From positions 1-22,558 of IMG/VR virus record IMGVR_UViG_3300032291_004024: a stretch of 22,558 nt of DNA. One strand, 5' to 3'. This DNA comes from a virus. Of this stretch, positions 5,041 through 11,675 are shown piece by piece. Within the stretch, counting starts at the first letter, position 1. Each line of letters starts with the position of its first letter. The position numbers and the translations under genes are program-made. The notes under the pieces were generated by a model. It searched no databases, was not told where the DNA came from, and worked only from the letters and a program-made list of their open reading frames with translations.

Positions 5041-6175
5041 AAACTTCCGCAAATATTTTTTTGCTGTTTAATTTTCTCCTCTTATCTAATAATTCAAGCC
5101 CGCTGTACGACTCCGGTAGTTGCTTTTTGAAATCTGTATTTAAATAATCTAATAAATTTTTATAACTATCCTCAAGAAAATGTCCAGGTTTTTCTTGTAT
5201 TCTATCGTTTAATATCTTCTTGCATGAATCAATCTTGTGCTGAGGCAAGTTCAATATGTTAAGGTATTTTGGTTCGTAGATTGGCCCAATTATAAATGAA
5301 TTGTCATGGAAGCCCATGTCTCTTAGGAAATCAATACAGTCAAAAATCTTTACATGATTTAGTATGAAGTACAACATATTAAAAGATATTTTATGATGAG
5401 ATATCTTTTTTATTTCTGATAGGTTGTTTTGAAATTTTTTCCAAGATCCCCCATATCTGATGTACTCATATGCATCTCCCATGGACTCAACACTCACAGT
5501 CCAGTGCACATTGCCAAACTGTGCTATCAGTTTGCCCACCTTGCTCTCAATGGCAGATAGATTGGTATTGACTCTTAAAGTTACATCGGGATTATCTTTC
5601 ATCAATAGTTCCAAGAATTCTTGATTCTCGTTCATTAGTAAGGGCTCTCCCCCCGCAAGATATACGTTTTTAAAATTTTTAATATTTGAAAAGATATAAT
5701 CTTTTAAATGTTTTTTCCGATCATCGGTCATGCTTTTGCCTCCACCCACTTCCTTAGCCCACAATGTGCTGTTGTGCGGGCCACAATATACACAGGCCTG
5801 ATTGCATTGGTTGGACCAACGCAGATCTGCAGTGCGAAGGTCAAAGTTATTGATAGAATCATACAGTTTAGTATCAACCGACCTTAGCTCTTTCAAATAA
5901 TATATACGCTGGGATATTATGTCAAAGCTATTTTTATTTTCTTCAAGTTTGTAGCACCCAACGCAACTTGCTGGTTTATTGCCAGACAACATCTGTGTTT
6001 TTATTTCTTTATTTTCTTTGCTGTTGACTATCTGTAATATATCCTGTTTCTGTAAATCTCCTATGCTGTCTTTGGCCAAAACACAGTTTTTGACTTCTCC
6101 GGACTGCTGCACAATAAATCCGGTCCATGGCAGTGGACAAAAACTCTTATTTTTTATAATATCTCTGGCATCCAT
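5033..6175 (-). CDS. Radical SAM protein with N-terminal twitch-like Cys region (operon gene 6)
   Basis: The CX3CX2C motif lies at Cys124, 128 and 131 (NQCNQACVYC), followed by GGEP at 175-178. Residues 12-18 (FCPLPWT) with Cys13, Cys31, Cys71 and Cys74 (CVGC) form an N-terminal auxiliary cluster region of the CP-x-PW type seen in twitch-domain radical SAM proteins. At 380 residues it is full length for the type. The start is the ATG two bases after the SDR stop. The enzyme should be cytoplasmic and depend on one or two 4Fe-4S clusters; the substrate is unknown. The same Cys spacing recurs in the gene at 3450-4481, so the pair may have arisen by duplication or act on two sites of one substrate. 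Confidence 0.87.
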   Translation of the reverse strand: MDARDIIKNKSFCPLPWTGFIVQQSGEVKNCVLAKDSIGDLQKQDILQIVNSKENKEIKTQMLSGNKPASCVGCYKLEENKNSFDIISQRIYYLKELRSVDTKLYDSINNFDLRTADLRWSNQCNQACVYCGPHNSTLWAKEVGGGKSMTDDRKKHLKDYIFSNIKNFKNVYLAGGEPLLMNENQEFLELLMKDNPDVTLRVNTNLSAIESKVGKLIAQFGNVHWTVSVESMGDAYEYIRYGGSWKKFQNNLSEIKKISHHKISFNMLYFILNHVKIFDCIDFLRDMGFHDNSFIIGPIYEPKYLNILNLPQHKIDSCKKILNDRIQEKPGHFLEDSYKNLLDYLNTDFKKQLPESYSGLELLDKRRKLNSKKIFAEVYD

Positions 6176-6177
6176 TT

Positions 6178-6744
6178 TTATAACTTCAAATCATTATTTG
6201 TAGGAACGAGAGTGATTTCATTCACATAGATTTTTTTATTATTAATGAAAGTATCCAGTACCAAACTCACCCACTGATCCACATCGCACTTGTCGTCGTT
6301 AGACGAGTTTTTTTGTGTGGACACCCCACCGGGTCTTATTATAGATATAAAAGGCCACCTGTCTTTAAAACGCAATTGGCGAGCGGCGTCTTCCAACGCA
6401 ATTTTTTGATTTCTATACGCAGACATAGTGATGTCTTCTTGGCCGTCTGGTGTGCTGTTTATCGGTTGCTCGGCCATCTGCGTGCTGATGTTCCAGATGT
6501 ACTTGTCTTTTTGTCCACGCCATCTTTGCCACACGGCATAAAGCAATTCCGTCTGAGCGTATTGAGTCTGAGCATTATTAATCAACATATCACAGGGCGA
6601 TATAAGATTTGCCACATGTTCGATCCTTCTTATATTATCTCCCGTGCGACGGCTTACACCCACAATCTCATGCCCACGTGCTTCTAATGCTTTGCAAAAA
6701 GCCTGTCCTATGCCCGCTGTGTGTCCTGTGATTGCAATTTTCAT
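6178..6744 (-). CDS. Short-chain dehydrogenase/reductase (operon gene 5)
   Basis: The glycine-rich nucleotide-binding motif TGHTAGIG (6-13), the NNA motif (56-58), a Ser in IST (86-88) and the catalytic pair YRNQK (Tyr110, Lys114) are all present, so this is an active-looking NAD(P)-dependent classical SDR. The later IIRPGGVST fits the PG motif. At 188 residues it is shorter than the usual 250, with a compressed middle part. The substrate is unknown; SDRs in such cassettes often act on nucleotide sugars or ketones. The ATG at 6744 lacks a clear ribosome site. It sits between a P-loop-like gene (11-base gap) and a radical SAM gene (2-base gap). Confidence 0.85.
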   Translation of the reverse strand: MKIAITGHTAGIGQAFCKALEARGHEIVGVSRRTGDNIRRIEHVANLISPCDMLINNAQTQYAQTELLYAVWQRWRGQKDKYIWNISTQMAEQPINSTPDGQEDITMSAYRNQKIALEDAARQLRFKDRWPFISIIRPGGVSTQKNSSNDDKCDVDQWVSLVLDTFINNKKIYVNEITLVPTNNDLKL

Positions 6745-6755
6745 ATATGAATTAT

Positions 6756-7484
6756 TTAAATCATTTTAAAATGGGTGAAAAATTTATTGATATCTATAGT
6801 TTTGGCAGAGTCGAAACTTACAACATAATTTTTATTATCAATTTGTATATCATTACGTCTAAAATTTTCTTTATTATGTAAAGAAGAAAATAATTTTTTC
6901 ATATTTTTTGTTGAAGGCTCTAATCCGTTTAAAACGCATTGTATTTGACCAAAGGATAATTTGTTCCTATATTTAGATAAAATTTCTTTTGTAATTTTTT
7001 TAATTTCTTTTTTAGTTTTATCATCATTAAACATTTCTATTTTACAATAAATTTCTCCAACATACTCGGTTATGTCTGTTGTTTTATATAACCAATAATT
7101 ATTATAAAGGTGTTGAAGATATTGTTGTTGTTGTTCTTTTGTATTTGGGGGTTTAATTGTTACAAAATAAGAATTAGTAAAAAATTTTCTTAAGATTTTA
7201 GCATCGACATGAGAAGGAACAACAGTAAATTTATTAACCTTATCTATTTTATTTTTAAAATCTTTTATAATTTTTATACATAATTTTTCTTTATCTTGGA
7301 AATTATATTGGAAATTATTATTAAATCCTAAAAATACTTTATTAAATATGTCGTTTTTAATAACGGTTCTGCCTTTTTCTGTCTTAACCAAAAGTCTATC
7401 ACACAATGGATGTTGAGAAATTCTGTGAGATAAATTTTCTCCCCCAAACCCGTGTTGATAACAGACAAAAATAAGTTTATCCAT
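6756..7484 (-). CDS. P-loop/sulfotransferase-like protein, uncertain (operon gene 4)
   Basis: The N-terminus is a hydrophobic strand followed by a Gly-containing loop (LIFVCYQHGFGGENLSH), the form of a phosphate-binding loop. The pattern IF-x2-Y-x2-G-x2-G-x2-L also occurs in the protein at 13799-14503, which suggests a common family of sulfotransferase-like or kinase-like P-loop proteins. The rest is Lys/Asn/Ile-rich with no further motif I can name. The gene is among the most AT-rich of the window, with many A/T runs, unlike the replication genes, and this points to separate acquisition. It follows the SGNH gene after one base. Function is not assigned beyond the loop. Confidence 0.55.
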   Translation of the reverse strand: MDKLIFVCYQHGFGGENLSHRISQHPLCDRLLVKTEKGRTVIKNDIFNKVFLGFNNNFQYNFQDKEKLCIKIIKDFKNKIDKVNKFTVVPSHVDAKILRKFFTNSYFVTIKPPNTKEQQQQYLQHLYNNYWLYKTTDITEYVGEIYCKIEMFNDDKTKKEIKKITKEILSKYRNKLSFGQIQCVLNGLEPSTKNMKKLFSSLHNKENFRRNDIQIDNKNYVVSFDSAKTIDINKFFTHFKMI

Positions 7485-7485
7485 T

Positions 7486-8286
7486 TTAATTTTTTTTAAA
7501 CTTTGCGTAGTTTTCTTGGGTAAATTTTTTACACAGTAATTCTAAAGAAAGATATTTTTTATTTTTTTTCAACCCCTTTTCTAATAAGATTGGACATATG
7601 ATGTTATGCAACAAAGACCACTGAACATCAGCACACGGCACAATTGATTCTCTTTCAGCGCTTACATTATAGATTGCCGATGGATGACTTTTCATAATTG
7701 TTTGTAGAGATTTATCGGTTGCTTGTAATGACCAGTCAATCTCTTTGTAAATAGATTTTGTACTATCATTGTTTGACAAGGACTCATGATCTATATCTGA
7801 ATGTAGTAAGAATCTGTAATAGATATTTTTTTTTTGACACAGGTTCTGTAGTGTAAGCATGTTTTGTAAGTCATCCATGTCTGTGCCAGTTTTGCTTTTA
7901 ATTTTTTCATTATAATATTTTTTCCATTCCACAGTGTTGTCGTTGCTGCTGCACCAATAGCCCGCACCGGTGGTGGTTTTGCTGTTTTCAGGATCCACTA
8001 TAAAATTCCTTATACTTTTGCTATTTAGAACAGTATCAATAAATTCCTGATTTTCAACATACAGATCAAATTTGCCAAAATTCCATTGCACCAACAAAAC
8101 ATCGGGAGTCACTTTATCAAGTTGTCTTATGACCGATCTAGTGATGTAAAGGTTGCCCGCGGCCGGAGCCGAGACATCAATATGTCTGCAATTGAAATAC
8201 AGAGGAAGCAGCTTCGTCCACGTTGGCCAATATCGCCATCGTGAATAGCTAGGTCCGCTACCTGCTGTAATTATTAATTTTTTCAT
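7486..8286 (-). CDS. SGNH-fold-like protein (operon gene 3)
   Basis: The start MKKLIITAGSGPSYS gives a strand and a Gly-Ser turn like block I of SGNH proteins. VSAPAAGNLYI (38-48) fits block II and VLLVQWNFGKFDLY fits block III with its Asn. DVQWSLLHNI near residue 220 can supply the final Asp and His. The match is weaker than in the gene at 2768, so catalytic competence is uncertain. At 266 residues it has no signal peptide. It overlaps the upstream radical SAM gene by ATGA, which means translational coupling. Within the cassette it may add or remove an acyl group from the product; that is inference. Confidence 0.55.
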   Translation of the reverse strand: MKKLIITAGSGPSYSRWRYWPTWTKLLPLYFNCRHIDVSAPAAGNLYITRSVIRQLDKVTPDVLLVQWNFGKFDLYVENQEFIDTVLNSKSIRNFIVDPENSKTTTGAGYWCSSNDNTVEWKKYYNEKIKSKTGTDMDDLQNMLTLQNLCQKKNIYYRFLLHSDIDHESLSNNDSTKSIYKEIDWSLQATDKSLQTIMKSHPSAIYNVSAERESIVPCADVQWSLLHNIICPILLEKGLKKNKKYLSLELLCKKFTQENYAKFKKN

Positions 8287-9353
8287 TCAACCAAATATAT
8301 ATTTTTTTGTAACGTTGGAGTTTCTATCAGCATGTTTTTATTTTGCAATTTCAAATGATTGCGTTTGCTTTTAACTTTTTCAAACTCATCTAGATATTTT
8401 TGGTGTTGTGGGTGTTCTGTAAGTGTGACATTTATTTCTTGAAAATTCTTATAGGTATTCCAATCCTCAATTTTATTTAAACATACATTATCCACGTCAT
8501 ATTTTTCGGCCAATTCAATTATTTTAAGCATCTCGTGATAATTGTCCTTCTGCACCACAAAATGTATAGACAATTTAAAATTATGCTCTTTTTTCTTTTC
8601 CTTTAAAAAAGCAAGATTTTCGATAATTTTATCATATGATCCTCCCAGACGTAACTTTTCATACGTTTCTTTGGTCGCTCCATCTATACTCACCCCAATC
8701 TTTTTTGTTCGATCCCATATCTTCTTTGTTCTATTATATAATTGTTTTAGCAAAAGGCCATTGGTCTGAAAACTAAAATCTATATTTTGAATATCAACAG
8801 ATTCTCTCATAAAATATCTATAGATCAAACTTGCGAATGGATCTCCATCCGATCCTATGTGCACCAATACTCTGTGATTGAGACCTTTTAAAAAAGTTAT
8901 TATTTTATCAATAATTTTTATTCTGGCTTTGAAATGTGTACCAGAAACAACAAATATTTGCTTTTTACGACAACTTGGGCAACTAAGATTACAAGAGTCA
9001 TCCACAGCAAGTTTTATGTTTTTTATTTGTGTCGCAGGCAGATCTTTGCTCCATACTTCTCCCGTGCTCGCATACAATAACCAAGAACACTGCCTATCAT
9101 TACAGTATCGATAAGACCCATCCATTATGGATGTACGCAATGTATTTGCGGATTCGCTTGCTAATACTTCTTCTATATTTTGTAACTGCAAATTCCCAAC
9201 ACTTTGCGGTAACCATGAAGTACATTCACACAGATAGCAAGAACCAAATTTATCAATGAGCAGCGTATCAAATGGTTTGGGGCAACGTGTTTGTATTGAC
9301 TTATTTTTTTTCGTATCAATATTATACCAGTCAAATAACTTTTGATTGATCAC
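8283..9353 (-). CDS. Radical SAM protein with variant GGEP motif (operon gene 2)
   Basis: CX3CX2C lies at Cys121, 125 and 128 (DDSCNLSCPSC). The SAM-binding motif that is normally GGEP appears as GSDGDP (167-172). SFQTNGLLL and VSIDGATKETYEKLR match later strands of SPASM-type radical SAM proteins, the latter being the usual SIDG motif. An N-terminal Cys-rich region (Cys24, 39, 42, 44, 84, 89) precedes the core. At 356 residues the length is normal. The start is a GTG that overlaps the upstream stop as GTGA, so it is translated by coupling with the 66-residue gene. The substrate is unknown. It is clearly diverged from the other two radical SAM genes and resembles typical bacterial SPASM enzymes more closely. 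Confidence 0.85.
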   Translation of the reverse strand: MINQKLFDWYNIDTKKNKSIQTRCPKPFDTLLIDKFGSCYLCECTSWLPQSVGNLQLQNIEEVLASESANTLRTSIMDGSYRYCNDRQCSWLLYASTGEVWSKDLPATQIKNIKLAVDDSCNLSCPSCRKKQIFVVSGTHFKARIKIIDKIITFLKGLNHRVLVHIGSDGDPFASLIYRYFMRESVDIQNIDFSFQTNGLLLKQLYNRTKKIWDRTKKIGVSIDGATKETYEKLRLGGSYDKIIENLAFLKEKKKEHNFKLSIHFVVQKDNYHEMLKIIELAEKYDVDNVCLNKIEDWNTYKNFQEINVTLTEHPQHQKYLDEFEKVKSKRNHLKLQNKNMLIETPTLQKNIYLVE

Positions 9354-9550
9354 TTCTTGAGATCCGGATTGGTGAGGTGATCCAGGGTGACCACTTCATT
9401 GTCTGGCACCACGTACACGTTGGTGGGTGGTTCCGCCTGTTCCCTGGAATGCTTTCTCTGATCGCTGCGACTACGCAGCTGGTCCTGTTTCTGTTGCTTC
9501 CGCAGGTTGCGCTCGCCGCTCTGTGACTTGTATGTGTAGTGTATGCCCAT
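9350..9550 (-). CDS. Small polar protein leading the radical SAM operon (66 aa)
   Basis: The ATG at 9550 follows a strong AGGAG ribosome site, one of the best in the window, and a sigma-70 promoter lies about 50 bases upstream. The protein begins MGIHYTYKSQSGERN. It is then rich in Gln, Arg, Lys and Ser with no hydrophobic core until NVYVVPDNEVVTLDHL near the end. It is probably unstructured for much of its length. It has no Cys and no membrane span. Its stop overlaps the GTG start of the first radical SAM gene. It could be a small regulator, a structural peptide or a substrate of the enzymes that follow; the last is suggested only by position. No family was recognised. Confidence 0.65.
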   Translation of the reverse strand: MGIHYTYKSQSGERNLRKQQKQDQLRSRSDQRKHSREQAEPPTNVYVVPDNEVVTLDHLTNPDLKK

Positions 9551-9603
9551 GGGTCATCTCCTGCTGTGTGATCATCGATACTGTAATTATCCGTGCTAAA
9601 GTT

Positions 9604-9632
9604 ATTGTACTACAACATTGAGCAGAGGTCAA
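9604..9632 (-). promoter_or_regulatory. Sigma-70-like promoter of the radical SAM operon
   Basis: On the minus strand TTGACC (9632-9627) and TACAAT (9609-9604) are 17 bases apart, about 53 bases upstream of the ATG at 9550. The -35 box lies inside a hairpin (9625-9643) that follows the porin gene. It gives the whole cassette its own host-polymerase promoter. Confidence 0.55.
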
Positions 9633-9643
9633 ATAATGACCCC
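9625..9643 (-). terminator. Hairpin after the porin gene, possible terminator
   Basis: On the minus strand GGGGTCA pairs with TGACCTC (six Watson-Crick pairs and one G-U) around the loop TTATT, about 20 bases after the porin stop. No T run follows, so termination would be weak or factor-dependent. The stem also contains the -35 box of the next promoter. Confidence 0.35.
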
Positions 9644-9664
9644 CGCTATCAATATTGTTTTCAA

Positions 9665-10708
9665 CTAAAATGCGTAGTTGATTCCCACCGTTGCTAGGCT
9701 GGGATCTTTTCCTGCTGTAGGAGCAGTCATACCATTAAGATACATGGTACTGTTCGCGTCGTTGGTGACTCTGCTGTAGGCTCCATAGATACTTGCACCC
9801 GGTGCAAATGTCTTGGACAGACCCAAGGTGTAACCAGTGCCTTCATTGGCAGTGGTCTGTGCGCCATCCTTGGCCATGGCGTACACTGCATGAGCCACAA
9901 GTCCGTTCTTGTCCAAAGGTATTCTCGCCGAGAACACGTTGGCAGTGGACTTGACGTCACTGGTCGCGGAGTTGTCACCGTACACATAGGCAGCGCCCAA
10001 AGAGAACGCACCGAAGTCATAGGATCCACCAATGCTCTTGGCATCAGTTTCTCCCACTGAGGTAGTGGCCTGTTTGGTTGCATAGCCCACGCCCAACTTG
10101 GCTGCACCAGTGGCATAGGTCAGAGACCCAGACGTGGTGTCGGCCTTGGCGTCCGTGGTGGCAGTGCTGGAGTTACCCGCATAGCCGGCCTGTACAGAGA
10201 ATCCACCGATGCTTGGTGAAATGTACTTGATCACGTTGCTGGCATCTGTGCCGATCTCTATGGCTGCGCCGTTGACAGGCATGTTTGAGAAGTTTCCGAA
10301 CTGCCATGACAGTGTGTCAATTTCTCCTGCCATTGATAGGTCGGTGGTACCCAAACGTACTTCTCCCGCGGATCCGCTCACTCCCACCCAGGCTTCTCTC
10401 GCGAATACCTGTCCGGTGTTGGTGGTTGAACCCAATGTTGCTGTGTTGGCCTTTAGACCACCTTCCAACTGGAAGTTGAACTGTATGCCACCCAGGTCAG
10501 GGGAGTTGCCCTTGAATCCCAAACGGCTGGTGCTTAGTCCACCATCGCCTGCTCGGATCAAAGAGTCCACGCCGTTGTCATAACTCTGCACGGCAGCGTC
10601 AACGTTGCCGTAGAAGTTGAGAACTGGAGCGGTTGTCTTGGTCTGTGCTCCGGCCGCGCTGGCTATCATGGTAGATGCTAGCAGGGCTAGAATTGTTGTG
10701 TTTTTCAT
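9665..10708 (-). CDS. Gram-negative porin (trimeric beta-barrel type)
   Basis: The start was set at the Met of MKNTTILALLAS, which has AAAGGAG 10 bases upstream and yields a clean signal peptide ending AAGA-Q near residue 21. The 347-residue protein has the usual porin features: FYGNVDAAVQSY as the first strand, STSRLGFKG (as in SRFGFRG of general porins), LEGGLKA, REAWVGVSG-x-GEVRLG, then repeated strands and loops, and a final GINYAF with the C-terminal Phe needed for assembly. Porins let small solutes through the outer membrane. The style recalls betaproteobacterial general porins. The DNA is visibly GC-richer than the neighbouring AT-rich operon, which supports transfer from a host. It is complete with no frameshift, so it is likely functional in the phage. 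Confidence 0.9.
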   Translation of the reverse strand: MKNTTILALLASTMIASAAGAQTKTTAPVLNFYGNVDAAVQSYDNGVDSLIRAGDGGLSTSRLGFKGNSPDLGGIQFNFQLEGGLKANTATLGSTTNTGQVFAREAWVGVSGSAGEVRLGTTDLSMAGEIDTLSWQFGNFSNMPVNGAAIEIGTDASNVIKYISPSIGGFSVQAGYAGNSSTATTDAKADTTSGSLTYATGAAKLGVGYATKQATTSVGETDAKSIGGSYDFGAFSLGAAYVYGDNSATSDVKSTANVFSARIPLDKNGLVAHAVYAMAKDGAQTTANEGTGYTLGLSKTFAPGASIYGAYSRVTNDANSTMYLNGMTAPTAGKDPSLATVGINYAF

Positions 10709-10728
10709 TTTTGTTTTCTCCTTTAATT

Positions 10729-10743
10729 CTTGCAAAAAGCAAG
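10729..10743 (-). promoter_or_regulatory. 5'-leader hairpin of the porin mRNA
   Basis: A perfect 5-base stem CTTGC/GCAAG with a 5-base T loop lies about 20 bases before the porin ATG, just upstream of the AAAGGAG ribosome site. A leader hairpin in this position protects ompA-type mRNAs from degradation in enterobacteria; a similar role here is inference. Confidence 0.4.
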
Positions 10744-10785
10744 AAACGTGATTGTACTATAGGTTGTGTTTATATGCGACCTATT

Positions 10786-10813
10786 ATTGTACTGCCTTGG
10801 TTATTTGACGCAA
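10786..10813 (-). promoter_or_regulatory. Possible sigma-70 promoter for the porin gene
   Basis: On the minus strand TTGCGT (10813-10808) and TACAAT (10791-10786) are 16 bases apart, about 78 bases before the ATG. The 186-base gap 10709-10894 holds nothing else but the leader hairpin and a second copy of the octamer ATTGTACT (10751-10758). A late-like TATAAACA on the minus strand (10774-10767) is an alternative. Confidence 0.35.
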
Positions 10814-10894
10814 CTGGTAAATTGTTGTGCGTGATTTTTTATTATGATAAAAAAACTTATCGTTGAAAACATTTGATATTTTATTTTATGTATA

Positions 10895-11539
10895 TTAGCA
10901 GGCCAATTTGAGATGATCCAGTATCTTCAAGCCAATGAGACGGTGGCTTTTTTTACCAAAAGTGGCAGCATCATGTGGCAGGGACCGATCCACTTGATAT
11001 TTCTGGTCCACCAGGCAATTGGGCAAGGTGATGCCATATCGCACATTGTCCCAATAAAGAAACTTGTGTCGCAGACCCAACATCATTGCCTCCAGCTGGG
11101 CATGGAACTTCCTGAATTCCTCCTCCAGCAGATGCACCGGCTTGTCCAACACTATGCGCCCATCTTGCCGATAGCAATCCAGGTTGTTGATCTGATAAAA
11201 TATCATCCTTGGACGAGACACTGTCAGCAGTGAGCGCACAAATTCTAAATATTCAAGATTGGTGTGCGCCACGCATCCCCATGAAAAATTGTACACGGGG
11301 GCTTTTATCTGTTGTGATACCATGCCAGGGAACGTGTGGATCAGGTCCAGCCCTATGCCAAATGTTATGCTATTGCCCAGGAACCAAATCGCATCATCGC
11401 GCGGCACAAATTCTATGTCCGACCTGTAGCCCAGAGAATTGAAACGATACTGCGAATCCGTGCAGTTGTCATAGCCAAAATTCTTCAACGTGGAAGATCT
11501 GTGCTCCAGCATGTTTTTTGGTGCTTCAGGGAAATTCAT
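10895..11539 (-). CDS. SGNH/GDSL-fold hydrolase-like protein
   Basis: IWFLGNSITFGIG (51-63) gives the strand and block I with Ser57 as candidate nucleophile. VYNFSWGCVAHTNLEYL fits block II, IFYQINNLDCY carries an Asn as in block III, and LPHDAATFGKKSH near the end could provide Asp and His, though the DxxH form is not clear. FNSLGYRSDIEF before block I matches the protein at 2768. At 214 residues it is soluble with no signal peptide. It is flanked by the porin gene and a late-type element at its own start. An esterase or acyltransferase role on envelope sugars is inference. A start at Met10 is possible. Confidence 0.65.
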   Translation of the reverse strand: MNFPEAPKNMLEHRSSTLKNFGYDNCTDSQYRFNSLGYRSDIEFVPRDDAIWFLGNSITFGIGLDLIHTFPGMVSQQIKAPVYNFSWGCVAHTNLEYLEFVRSLLTVSRPRMIFYQINNLDCYRQDGRIVLDKPVHLLEEEFRKFHAQLEAMMLGLRHKFLYWDNVRYGITLPNCLVDQKYQVDRSLPHDAATFGKKSHRLIGLKILDHLKLAC

Positions 11540-11559
11540 TTCTATAACTTATGTATATA

Positions 11560-11567
11560 TTTTTATA
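11560..11567 (-). promoter_or_regulatory. Possible late promoter element (TATAAAAA)
   Basis: The minus strand reads TATAAAAA 20 bases before the ATG at 11539, one base from the T4 late element TATAAATA. It lies between a terminator-like hairpin and the SGNH gene, where a promoter is expected. Confidence 0.4.
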
Positions 11568-11617
11568 GGCTCATTAACAAAAAATCAGCACGCTAACTTG
11601 CGCTGTCGCTTGTTTGT

Positions 11618-11636
11618 AAAAAAATGCGCTGACGCA
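11618..11636 (-). terminator. Intrinsic terminator after the endonuclease III gene
   Basis: On the minus strand TGCG-TCAG-CGCA is followed directly by TTTTTTT. An overlapping alternative stem, GACGC-CCT-GCGTC, lies just upstream. It is 40 bases after the nth stop and fits a rho-independent terminator closing the replication gene block. Confidence 0.6.
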
Positions 11637-11675
11637 GGGCGTCTAGAACATCAGCTCTTGGTAAAATTATCTGGG

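Noticed and set aside
6313-6687. 124-codon plus-strand frame opposite the SDR gene
   Set aside because: The SDR on the minus strand has all its motifs; the plus frame has no ribosome site and no recognisable domain.
9727-10116. 129-codon open frame inside the porin gene, same strand, other frame
   Set aside because: Met/Pro/Trp/Arg-rich translation typical of a shadow frame of a GC-richer gene; the porin frame has all the family features.
10846-10861. Stem GATAA/TTATC in the gap before the porin promoter, as terminator of the SGNH gene
   Set aside because: It lies on the wrong side of the gene's end to be certain, is short and AT-only, and has no clear T run after it.
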